DNA from: a virus
Direction: 5' to 3' (one strand)
Length of the DNA: 63,304 bases
IMG/VR virus record: IMGVR_UViG_3300042934_000801
Location: 1-63,304 of that record
Positions 50,429-58,041 of this stretch are shown here, piece by piece. The position numbers and the translations under genes were made by a program. The notes below the pieces were generated by a model. That model was given only the letters and a program-made list of their open reading frames with translations. It did no database searches and was not told the origin of the DNA. How positions within the stretch are numbered: the first letter of the stretch is position 1; every line of letters starts with the position of its first letter.

Positions 50429-50724
50429 GCAGCAACGACAAGGCCGCTGCCGCATACCACCCGCTCGATGACGAGTTCGCCGATGCGCTGGTGGGGGAGA
50501 ACCCCTGCATCCCGCCGTTCATGGACCGCGCCATGGCACTGGCCGGGCCCAACGCGCGGTCCGCAGCCGCAGCCGTGTTCGACGCCATCGCAGCCACCGA
50601 CGAAGCCGTCAAACACGCCAAGAACCTCCAGGCCGCCGTCCACGACATCCGCCTGTTCGTCGAAGGCAAGCACACCGTCGGCGCCACCGAGATTCGCCGC
50701 CTACTCGAAAGCCACCACGTATGA
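50425..50724 (+). CDS. Early hypothetical protein, helical
   Basis: The product is 99 aa from the ATG at 50425 (SSNDKAAAAYHPLDDEFADAL). Fully helical, acidic. It is tightly coupled (ATGA) to the methyltransferase gene that follows. Function unknown. Confidence 0.58.
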   Translation: MSSNDKAAAAYHPLDDEFADALVGENPCIPPFMDRAMALAGPNARSAAAAVFDAIAATDEAVKHAKNLQAAVHDIRLFVEGKHTVGATEIRRLLESHHV

Positions 50725-52679
50725 GCGCTCCCACGTCCACCGCCGAGCACCGGCCCGCCGCCCGCCGGCGTCGCTTCGCGCATGACGACCTGGTCGCCGT
50801 TGATCTGTTCTCCGGATTCGGAGGACTGACCAAGGGGATTAAGCAGGCCGGATTCACGACGATCATGGCGGCCAACCACAACCGCTACAAGGTGCAGGTG
50901 CACGAGGCCAACCACCCGGAGGCCGAGCACTGGATCGCCGACCTCGTTGATCGCGACGCGGCGGACTACCACTCGGCCCGGGACCTACCGCCAGCCGACC
51001 TGCTTGCCGCCGGGGTGTCGTGCGTCAACCACTCTGTGGCCAACACGAAGAAAGCCTACGAGCAGGGCCTGTCTCTGTTCGATCTGGATGACCCCGAGTT
51101 CGACACCCGGGTCACCCGTTCGGAGCGTGACCGGGCCACCGCCAACTGTGTCCTGCACTACGCCGCCGCGCACCACCCGCGGCTGATCCTTGTCGAGTGC
51201 ACGACCGAGCTGCAGTCCTGGGGCCCGGCCGTCCCCGGCAAGGCGAAGGTCGGCGACGGCACCACCTACCGGTGGTGGCTGCACCAGTTCGAGCTGCTCG
51301 GCTATAAGTACCGGGTTCTGTACCTGAACAGCATGTTCTTCGGTGTTCCGCAGTCGCGCGACCGCCTGTATATCGCGTTCTGGGACCGCAAGATCCCGAC
51401 GCCCAACCTTGACCACCGGCCGCGGTCTTGGTGCTCGCTGTGCGATCGCATCGTCGAGTCCGTGTGGACTTGGAAGACCGGGGTGCCACCGACCGGCTCA
51501 GTGCGCTACGGCAAGCAGTACGAGTACCGCTGCCCGTTCTGCCGGGGTGTCGTGGTCCCGCCGATGACACCCTCACTTGCCGCCCTGGACCTCCGAGACC
51601 TCGGAACCCGGATCGGCGACCGCAAGAAGCCACTGGCTCCAGCGACCATGGCCAGGGCCGAGCGGTGCCGCCAGCGGTTCGCTGAGTTCCCCGCGGTCCT
51701 CATGCCGGCCAAGGCCGTTCACGGCACTGAGAAGCACCCGTGGCAGCCGATGGCCACGCAGACCAGCCAGCAGGAGACCGGGATTCTGTCGACCGGCGCG
51801 GTGATCGCCGCAGCAGGCAACACCTACGAGCACCCCGGATCGAACTGCCGTACCCGCGATCTCGGCCAACCGCTGCCGGCTCAGACCGCGACTAATGCGA
51901 ACGGCCTCCTCACACCACCCGTGGCCGTGGCAGGCCACGCGTCCGCCGCGCACCGGCATAACGGCGACGGCAAGCACATCAGCCAGCCCATGGACACCGT
52001 CACCAGCACCCATGAGAAGGCCGTCCTGCTCGCGGTCGACAACTTCCAAGGCGTACCCCGCGGCGCCGACGAAGCTCTCCCCACGCAGGGCGGCTCGGAG
52101 ACTCTCGCCCTGATGTCGTCCGGGGTGGTGCCGTTCCGGCGCAACACCGTGCCCACCAGCCACGGCGAGGCGATGCCCACCGTGACGGCCGACCAGATCC
52201 CGGGGGTGCTGACCGCGGCCGGGGTGATGAAGTTCAACCAGGGTGCTGACCGCCGTGTGCACGGCGCTGACCAGCCGCTCAAGACGGTCGTCGCTGACGG
52301 CGCCGGCCAAGCGCTGCTGTTCTCCGGCTGGATCAAGAACAACGGAGCGATCGACGAAGCGAAGTACCGCGCCCACCCGGTGTCCGAACCGTTCGGCACC
52401 TTCACCGCGCAGGACACCAAGGCGCTGCTCACCGCCGAGTGGACGGCGATGCTCTCCGAGCTGTCGATCGAGGACTGCTACTTCCGCATGATGGCTGCCC
52501 ACGAGATCGGCCGCGGCTGCGGGTTCGATGTCGACTTCGCCGATTACGAGGGCACTTTCGTCGTCTGGGGGAGTGCGCGGGACCAAGTCGACGGGTACGG
52601 CAACGCTGTTTCGCCACAGGTCGGTGAGTGGATCGGCACCCGGCTGCGCGCCGCACTACACGGAGAGGCGGCGGCATGA
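50721..52679 (+). CDS. Divergent C5 cytosine DNA methyltransferase with repeat-built target domain
   Basis: The product is 652 aa. Motif I VDLFSGFGGLTKGI, motif IV with catalytic Cys101 (AAGVSCVNHS in place of PPCQ), motif VI-like ILVECTTEL in place of ENV, motif VIII GVPQSRDRLYIAFW, and motif X GYGNAVSPQVGEW. Between VIII and X lie about six repeats built on QPLxTxTxxxxxALL. A CSLC...CPFC pair (around 230-275) suggests a zinc ribbon. It probably methylates phage DNA against restriction. No cognate nuclease is present. Confidence 0.83.
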   Translation: MSAPTSTAEHRPAARRRRFAHDDLVAVDLFSGFGGLTKGIKQAGFTTIMAANHNRYKVQVHEANHPEAEHWIADLVDRDAADYHSARDLPPADLLAAGVSCVNHSVANTKKAYEQGLSLFDLDDPEFDTRVTRSERDRATANCVLHYAAAHHPRLILVECTTELQSWGPAVPGKAKVGDGTTYRWWLHQFELLGYKYRVLYLNSMFFGVPQSRDRLYIAFWDRKIPTPNLDHRPRSWCSLCDRIVESVWTWKTGVPPTGSVRYGKQYEYRCPFCRGVVVPPMTPSLAALDLRDLGTRIGDRKKPLAPATMARAERCRQRFAEFPAVLMPAKAVHGTEKHPWQPMATQTSQQETGILSTGAVIAAAGNTYEHPGSNCRTRDLGQPLPAQTATNANGLLTPPVAVAGHASAAHRHNGDGKHISQPMDTVTSTHEKAVLLAVDNFQGVPRGADEALPTQGGSETLALMSSGVVPFRRNTVPTSHGEAMPTVTADQIPGVLTAAGVMKFNQGADRRVHGADQPLKTVVADGAGQALLFSGWIKNNGAIDEAKYRAHPVSEPFGTFTAQDTKALLTAEWTAMLSELSIEDCYFRMMAAHEIGRGCGFDVDFADYEGTFVVWGSARDQVDGYGNAVSPQVGEWIGTRLRAALHGEAAA

Positions 52680-52693
52680 CCGAGATCCGAGCA

Positions 52694-53146
52694 TTAGCGA
52701 AACCCGAACTCGGCCAAAAGCTCCGCGGTGGTAAGAACCTCAACTCCGCGTTCTCGTGCTCGCTTGGTCAGGCGGTTCTCGTTTGTTATCAGCGCACACC
52801 CGTCCAATTGGGCGGTAGCCGCGATCAACGCATCCCGAGTGTGCGTTACGTTGCCGGACCGGAAGGCTTCGAGTGCCTCTGCGTCTCCGCCGAATCGTGC
52901 ATGTCCAAGCCGGGAAAAACCGAAGACCATCGCTCCCGTAGGAATCAGCCGACCTACGCGCACGAGGGCCAGCAACAGTGCGATACGCCGATCTGGTTCA
53001 GGAACGACTGCGAGCTCCTCAACCGTGATGTGGGTGAACATCACATCGAGGTGGCCTTGGTCAACGGCAACTCTCAGGACATCTGCGGCGCCGGCGACAT
53101 CGATCAAGGGATCGATCGCGTTGCTGTCCACCACTACCCGCCTCAT
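52694..53146 (-). CDS. PIN-domain protein (VapC-like), antisense in the early operon
   Basis: The product is 150 aa. PIN-domain acidic residues: Asp7 (VVVDSNAID), VEEL, TRDALIAATA and LITNENRL, the usual order for VapC-type RNases. No VapB-like antitoxin precedes it on either strand. TAGCCT lies 7 bases before the ATG, so it may be leaderless. It is the only minus-strand gene between 44 and 58 kb; the plus-strand genes on either side keep their overlapping starts and stops, as if it was inserted. Confidence 0.75.
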   Translation of the reverse strand: MRRVVVDSNAIDPLIDVAGAADVLRVAVDQGHLDVMFTHITVEELAVVPEPDRRIALLLALVRVGRLIPTGAMVFGFSRLGHARFGGDAEALEAFRSGNVTHTRDALIAATAQLDGCALITNENRLTKRARERGVEVLTTAELLAEFGFR

Positions 53147-53193
53147 CCCGCGAAGGCTACCGGCTTTGCCTACCCCAGCGGCTGGATCGCCTG

Positions 53194-53298
53194 ATGTGCC
53201 CGCAATGGGACGGCGTCCCGATGATCACAGACCCCTGCACCTGCACCCGCAGCCAGCAGGACACCACCGCCGACGAAAGGGAATCCAGTGGCGGATAA
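53194..53298 (+). CDS. Tiny cysteine-containing protein
   Basis: The product is 34 aa (MCPQWDGVPMITDPCTCTRS...). Three cysteines including CTC. Its ATG overlaps a TGA in a frame that is open from the methyltransferase end, which looks like the stop of a displaced plus-strand gene. Overlaps the next gene's start by 11 bases. Confidence 0.4.
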   Translation: MCPQWDGVPMITDPCTCTRSQQDTTADERESSGG

Positions 53299-53635
53299 CG
53301 AACAGAACAACGAAACCACCACCGCCTCCACCGAGATGGAGCCCGGTGACATCACCGACTTCATCGTCGCACTGACTCAGCTGGACAAGGGCCGCGTGCA
53401 GAAGGAGGCGACAAAGGCGCTCCACGAGGTGGTGGAGGCGGCACTGCTGCACGAGAAGAAGGGCGGCAGCGTGAAACTCACGCTCAAGGTCGAGCCCATC
53501 GAGTCCGGCGCTGTCCGGATCATCGCCGACGTCGTCAGCAGCCCCGTCAAGGATCCCGTCGGAACCATCTTCTTCGCCGACGGCGAAGGCACGCTGTCCC
53601 GCGACAACACCGGCCTGTACTTCGGCGTCAAGTAA
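53288..53635 (+). CDS. Early hypothetical protein
   Basis: The product is 115 aa from GTG 53288. Acidic N-terminus, helix (TDFIVALTQLDKGRVQKEAT), then a beta-hairpin (GSVKLTLKVEPIESGAVRIIADV). Often found before DUF2303 genes in actinophages. Function unknown. Confidence 0.65.
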   Translation: MADNEQNNETTTASTEMEPGDITDFIVALTQLDKGRVQKEATKALHEVVEAALLHEKKGGSVKLTLKVEPIESGAVRIIADVVSSPVKDPVGTIFFADGEGTLSRDNTGLYFGVK

Positions 53636-53667
53636 CAAGCACCCCACCTGAGAGGAACTGAAACCCT

Positions 53668-54507
53668 ATGTCCGAAAACACCCTTGACCTTCCCCAGCAC
53701 ACCATCGAAGAGGTAGACGACGGCGCCTACGGTGCCGACGGCCCGATCCGGATCGTGGCCGCCAACGGTGAGAACGGCCTCGAAACGAAAGTGATCGACC
53801 TTCGGCAGGAGGCACCCGCGGCGTTTCCGCCGAGGAGCGTCGCAGACCGCATCGTCACGGACACCGCTTCGTTCCTCGCCGAAATCGCCCGCCGACCCCT
53901 GCTTCCGGATCTGTCGACGGTGTGGGGCGACCGCAAGAAGGGTGAAGTGACCGCCGTCTACGACGAGCTGCCGGCCAACGCAGTCCACGACTACACCCGG
54001 CGTGCCGACCACCTCGTGCTGCGGTTCGTGCCAGACCCGGACTGGGCGACGCTGTTCAAGGCCGCCGACGGCGGATGGCACGACCAGGAAGAGTTCGGTG
54101 ACCTGATCGAATCGGCCAGCCACCTTATCACCTCCCATACCGCCGCGGATCTCATGGAGATCGTCGACAGCGTCCGGGCAAGCAAGTCCGGATCATTCGA
54201 ATCTCGGATCCGCCGCGACACCGGCAGCCAGCACCTGTCCTACTCCGAAGACGTGACCGCCAAGGCCGGCACGGCCGGGACGCTGGAGGTGCCGCGGACG
54301 ATCACCCTGACGGCGCGCCCCTTCGAGGACTACCCGCAGATCGATGTGACGTGCTGGCTCCGGGTGCGAATCAGCCAGGGGCAGCTCTATCTCGGCATGT
54401 TCCCGCAGCCCTACCAGCACCTGGTGCGCGACGCGTGGACTCACGTCACCGGTGAGCTGGCCGACAACCTGGGTGTCGCTGTGTACGCGGCCAATCTCGG
54501 GCGATAG
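53668..54507 (+). CDS. DUF2303 (YfdQ-like) protein
   Basis: The product is 279 aa. VTAVYDELPANAVHDYTRRAD, DWATLFKAADGGWHDQEEF and the long beta region FESRIRRDTGSQHLSYSED fit DUF2303, a conserved phage protein of unknown role found with recombination genes. AGAGG lies upstream of the ATG. Confidence 0.83.
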   Translation: MSENTLDLPQHTIEEVDDGAYGADGPIRIVAANGENGLETKVIDLRQEAPAAFPPRSVADRIVTDTASFLAEIARRPLLPDLSTVWGDRKKGEVTAVYDELPANAVHDYTRRADHLVLRFVPDPDWATLFKAADGGWHDQEEFGDLIESASHLITSHTAADLMEIVDSVRASKSGSFESRIRRDTGSQHLSYSEDVTAKAGTAGTLEVPRTITLTARPFEDYPQIDVTCWLRVRISQGQLYLGMFPQPYQHLVRDAWTHVTGELADNLGVAVYAANLGR

Positions 54508-54510
54508 CCG

Positions 54511-54945
54511 ATGCGCGAGATCGAAACCGTGGACGATGCCGTGGCGGTCCTGCGCCGCCACGGCATCACCACCGGCACCCAATACGACGCACTCCGGAAA
54601 GCCGCCGCGTCGCCGCCCGCACCGGTGAAGATCGATTACACCCGCGAAGAACTCATCGCGATCTGCGCTGACGCAGTCGTTCCGCACGACCGTTGGTGCA
54701 ACCGCGACTCGGCAAGTGCCCAGTACAAGGTAGGTCTCGGCTGGGTCTTGCTCAGTGCCGGATGTGACTTCCAGATCCTCCAGAACCCCGGTGGATGTAA
54801 CACCGACGCCGAAACGATCTGGCTCGAGATCTACTACCGCGGCTTCAACGATTTCGAAGACGGCGAAGGTCCGACATACGACGAGACCGTTTACCTACCG
54901 ACCCGTAAACGATTGCAGGACAACGTCGGAGGGGACTGGTACTGA
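54511..54945 (+). CDS. Early hypothetical protein
   Basis: The product is 144 aa. DDAVAVLRRHGITTGTQYDAL then a second domain with VPHDRWCNRDSASAQYKVGLG and acidic strands. Small polar protein; no family recognised. Ends in an overlap with the next gene. Confidence 0.6.
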   Translation: MREIETVDDAVAVLRRHGITTGTQYDALRKAAASPPAPVKIDYTREELIAICADAVVPHDRWCNRDSASAQYKVGLGWVLLSAGCDFQILQNPGGCNTDAETIWLEIYYRGFNDFEDGEGPTYDETVYLPTRKRLQDNVGGDWY

Positions 54946-55295
54946 TGGCTGCCCTGAAACCCGTACCCGGGCAGATCCTGCTCACCCGCCCGGAGGCCGA
55001 CGTGCTCCGAGATGCAGTGCGCAATGAAATCGGGGGGACGACGTCGGACGTCTACAAGACGGCTCGCTTGGTCGTCGAGGCGACGATGGCCCGGCTGAAC
55101 CAGCAGCGGTGCGGCGACCCGGCCGGCGTCATCCGCCGCTCCGAAAACGGCTCAATCGCCGTGCGCGAGCAGAACGAGGACGGCGCGCTGCACTGGAACG
55201 TCACCTACCTTGACGACGCTGACACCACGCCCACAGCATCCGATATCCGGGCGTGGGAGCGCATCCCGCCTGAACCCGAGAACGCGGGCGGGTGA
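54945..55295 (+). CDS. Early hypothetical protein
   Basis: The product is 116 aa. N-terminal strand-helix (PGQILLTRPEADVLRDAVRN) and a C-terminal acidic part. TGATG overlap upstream. No family recognised. Confidence 0.6.
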   Translation: MAALKPVPGQILLTRPEADVLRDAVRNEIGGTTSDVYKTARLVVEATMARLNQQRCGDPAGVIRRSENGSIAVREQNEDGALHWNVTYLDDADTTPTASDIRAWERIPPEPENAGG

Positions 55296-55510
55296 TGTCC
55301 AAGGAGTCCATCTCGCGCGACCGGTGGAGGCAGCTCGGACAAGCCAACTACGGCGACTGGTGCAAGGGCTGCGGACTGCACCACGCCGCCACGGGTGTCC
55401 ACCGTGCCGACTGCACCCTCACCCAGCCACCCTGCCCGATCTGCTTGTACTACCCGGCCGTCAACGGCGGTCAGCACCGCGATGACTGCGCACAAAGGAG
55501 AGCTGCATGA
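55295..55510 (+). CDS. Small zinc-binding protein
   Basis: The product is 71 aa from ATG 55295 (GTG 55292 is an alternative). Two metal-site-like clusters: WCKGCGLHH...HRADC and CPICLYYP...HRDDC, the C-x-x-C...H-x(3)-C spacing of duplicated zinc knuckles. Possibly nucleic-acid binding. Confidence 0.65.
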   Translation: MSKESISRDRWRQLGQANYGDWCKGCGLHHAATGVHRADCTLTQPPCPICLYYPAVNGGQHRDDCAQRRAA

Positions 55511-56091
55511 CCGACGCCACGGACATCGTGTTCCTGGACACCGAGACTCTCGGCCTGGACCCTGTCGCACCGATCTGGGAGTTCGCCGCGGTGCGCCGCT
55601 TCGCCACTGGGGGAGAGGACAAGACCGAGTTCCAAATCCGCCACGACGCCACCGACTGGCTGGACGCCATGCCCGACCAGTTCCTCTACGACTACGACGA
55701 ACGCTACAAACCACACGATGCCGCAACGGAATCCGATGCCGCGGTGATGATGCACATCCTGACCAAGGACGCGCTCGTCGTCGCCTGCAACCCGATTTTC
55801 GACCTGCCCCGCATCGAGAAGCTCATCCGCCGGCACGGCATGGAACCGAGCTGGCATTACCACCCGTTCGACATCTCCAGCGTCGCATTCGGGGCCTGGA
55901 TGGTCGGCCGTCGATTCGCCAGCTCGCAGATCGGTACCGCCGAGATTCCGTTGTCTGGCCCGCCGTGGAAGTCCGACCTGCTGGCTGCCGCGGTGGGTGT
56001 GCGATCCGCGGACTTCGCCCGCCACACCGCCATGGGAGACGTCCTCTGGACCATCGCGCAGTGGGACGCAGTGATGGGCGGCGCAAGGTAA
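55507..56091 (+). CDS. DEDDh 3'-5' exonuclease (DnaQ-like)
   Basis: The product is 194 aa. Exo I FLDTETLGLDP (Asp11, Glu13), Exo II NPIFDLPRI (Asp99) and Exo III HTAMGD (His173, Asp178) form the DEDDh site. Lies among replication genes, so a role in DNA processing or proofreading with host polymerase is likely. ATGA overlap upstream. Confidence 0.85.
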   Translation: MTDATDIVFLDTETLGLDPVAPIWEFAAVRRFATGGEDKTEFQIRHDATDWLDAMPDQFLYDYDERYKPHDAATESDAAVMMHILTKDALVVACNPIFDLPRIEKLIRRHGMEPSWHYHPFDISSVAFGAWMVGRRFASSQIGTAEIPLSGPPWKSDLLAAAVGVRSADFARHTAMGDVLWTIAQWDAVMGGAR

Positions 56092-56919
56092 ATGCCTTGG
56101 TTCTACGTCGATGACGCCTTCGCTGACAGCAAGCCAGTGATGCAACTGGACCGTGCGCTGCGCAACGAAGCGATCGGCCTGTGGACCCGCTGTGGGGCAT
56201 GGTCGGCCAAGGAGGAGACCGACGGCCGGGTGCCCTTGGACGTCGTCCGAGGCTTCGGTGGCACGCCTCGCGTCATCCGTGCCCTGCATGACCAGGCCGG
56301 ACTTTGGGTCGAAAGTTCGCCGGATTCCTGGCGGAATTCTCGCGAGATTTTGTTCGGAAACTGGGAGAAATGGCAGAAAACTAGGGCCGAAAATGAGGCC
56401 AAGCGCAAAGCCGACGCGGCCAGACAGTCGAACTACCGCAAGGGCAAAAAGGGTCGCGGATACGTTGCCAGTGACACTGCTACCAGCGATGATCCGGAAA
56501 CGTCACGCCGTGACACCACCCGTGACAGCGTCCACGGCGCCAAGGATTCCAGCAAAGACGTGTCACGCCGTGAGTCACAACGCCCCGACCCAGACCCGAC
56601 CCGACCCGACCCTCTTCCAGTAGTTACTTCAGGGGGAGGGGTCACCTCAGTAGACGCGAACCGAACCCCCCGCCCCCACTGCCCCCAGCACACCGAAAAC
56701 AGCGACGAGCCCTGCCCAAAATGCGCGGCACGACGCAAGTGGGACGACGCGCACCCCGAGTGGATCCTGCAGGACCAGCTGGAGCAGAAGCGCCAGCTGA
56801 AGTTGCTCCGCGAGAGCTGCCCACGCTGCAACGGCACGAACACCTACACCGACAACGACGGCCAGGTTCGTCCGTGCCGCCCGCACCTGCCCGCCCAGCA
56901 GGAGGCCGGCCATGCCTGA
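56092..56919 (+). CDS. Replication-initiation / primosome-type HTH protein
   Basis: The product is 275 aa. WFYVDDAFADSKPVMQLDRA, NEAIGLWTRCGAWSAKEETDG and LFGNWEKWQKTRAENEAKR match the N-terminal HTH of phage replication organisers. A Ser/Asp/Arg-rich linker leads to a zinc ribbon (CPQH...CPKC, CPRCNGTNTY). The ATG directly follows the previous TAA. It probably loads host replication proteins. Confidence 0.72.
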   Translation: MPWFYVDDAFADSKPVMQLDRALRNEAIGLWTRCGAWSAKEETDGRVPLDVVRGFGGTPRVIRALHDQAGLWVESSPDSWRNSREILFGNWEKWQKTRAENEAKRKADAARQSNYRKGKKGRGYVASDTATSDDPETSRRDTTRDSVHGAKDSSKDVSRRESQRPDPDPTRPDPLPVVTSGGGVTSVDANRTPRPHCPQHTENSDEPCPKCAARRKWDDAHPEWILQDQLEQKRQLKLLRESCPRCNGTNTYTDNDGQVRPCRPHLPAQQEAGHA

Positions 56920-57190
56920 CCGCTACCTCGACGAAAACGGCTTCGTCATCGACCTCGACGCTCCGGCCCAACCCGTTCTGACCGCCGAGGACCGTCGCCT
57001 GGCCGCCATCGCCGCCTGCCAGCTCTGCGACACCGACGGCTACCGCACCGGCGGCACCGTCTGCGACCACATCGACCACGCCGCCATCGCCGAACGACAC
57101 CGCGCCGCAGTCCAAGCAGAGCTTGACCGGATCGCCCGCCGCAAGGAAACACCCACCACCGACCCCGAACGGAGCCACACCGAGCCATGA
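56912..57190 (+). CDS. Small zinc-motif protein
   Basis: The product is 92 aa. CQLCDTDGYRTGGTVCDHIDH can bind zinc; a basic helix follows. ATGA-type overlaps at both ends place it in the replication block. Function unknown. Confidence 0.62.
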   Translation: MPDRYLDENGFVIDLDAPAQPVLTAEDRRLAAIAACQLCDTDGYRTGGTVCDHIDHAAIAERHRAAVQAELDRIARRKETPTTDPERSHTEP

Positions 57191-57432
57191 GCCACCCACA
57201 GCACCGCATCCGCGACTACGCCGAGACCACCAAAATCGAAGCCGCCGGCGCCGCCGCCCACTACAGCGACGCCGTCGACATGACCGGCATGGGCGCCGTC
57301 GCCGGCATCCAGACCGGCAACTGGACCGGATACGCCGACGCCTTCGAACTGCTGCAGGACGCAGCCTGGAACGCGCTCGTCAGACGCCGGCACGCCGACA
57401 GCGCCGCCCGACTCTTCGGTAGCGCCCGATGA
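57187..57432 (+). CDS. Early hypothetical protein
   Basis: The product is 81 aa, alanine-rich with YSDAVDMTGMGAVAG and WTGYADAFELLQDAAW. ATGA overlaps on both sides. No family recognised. Confidence 0.6.
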   Translation: MSHPQHRIRDYAETTKIEAAGAAAHYSDAVDMTGMGAVAGIQTGNWTGYADAFELLQDAAWNALVRRRHADSAARLFGSAR

Positions 57433-57758
57433 GCGCGGCAGAGGTGCTGGCCCATCACCAGTCCGAATCGCTCGGATGCTGCCTGCCATGCGGGCATCAG
57501 TCGCACAGTCGCGCTGAACACGCCGTGCACCAGCTCGACGCGCTCAAGTCCGCCGGATACGGCGTGATCGAACTGCCGACCGTCGCGCACAAGGGGCCGC
57601 ACGACACCGACGCGATGTTCTTCCGTCAGGTGGCCGACCGTATGGCAGACCCGACCAAGTCGGTGAACTTCCTCAGTGGCACCAATGTGCGTGCCGCAGT
57701 CCGCCAGCTGCTGTACCGCGCTGCCGACGCCACCGAGCAGGTGGGCGATGAGTCATGA
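57429..57758 (+). CDS. Early hypothetical protein with Cys cluster
   Basis: The product is 109 aa. CCLPCGHQSHSRAEH near the N-terminus could bind metal. Helical C-terminus. Overlaps both neighbours by four bases. Function unknown. Confidence 0.6.
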   Translation: MSAAEVLAHHQSESLGCCLPCGHQSHSRAEHAVHQLDALKSAGYGVIELPTVAHKGPHDTDAMFFRQVADRMADPTKSVNFLSGTNVRAAVRQLLYRAADATEQVGDES

Positions 57759-58036
57759 CCGTGCACACGTTCGCCTTGAACCCAGGCTCGGTCACCCAAG
57801 GCGTCTGCAGCTGCGGCAACTGGGACGGGCACACCGACAATCACCACTTCCACGCACGAACGAAGAACGGGCACAACGTGAAAGAGCCGGTCGATTACTT
57901 GGCCGAAGCGAAATCTGCTGTAGCGGTCGACAACAAACTCGCCACCACCTACGCGCTCATTGCCATCGCCGAAGCGATGCACGGTCTGCAACTCGCAACG
58001 GTTGCAGAGCTGCGGCGCCGATTTGAGTCGCGGTGA
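57755..58036 (+). CDS. Early hypothetical protein with zinc-like motif
   Basis: The product is 93 aa. VCSCGNWDGHTDNHHFHAR is Cys/His-rich; the C-terminal helix (TTYALIAIAEAMHGLQLATVA) may dimerise. A GTGA near its stop hints that another plus-strand gene once followed where the antisense pentapeptide gene now lies. Confidence 0.62.
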   Translation: MTVHTFALNPGSVTQGVCSCGNWDGHTDNHHFHARTKNGHNVKEPVDYLAEAKSAVAVDNKLATTYALIAIAEAMHGLQLATVAELRRRFESR

Positions 58037-58041
58037 CCGTG

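Noticed and set aside
50721-52679. A complete DNA hypermodification pathway with the glycosyltransferases
   Set aside because: No TET-type oxygenase or nucleotide-modifying enzyme is visible, so methylation alone plus virion glycosylation is the simpler reading.
52676-53194. A 172-codon plus-strand open frame opposite the PIN gene
   Set aside because: The minus strand encodes a convincing PIN domain. The plus translation looks random, although its start and stop overlaps may be remnants of a displaced gene.
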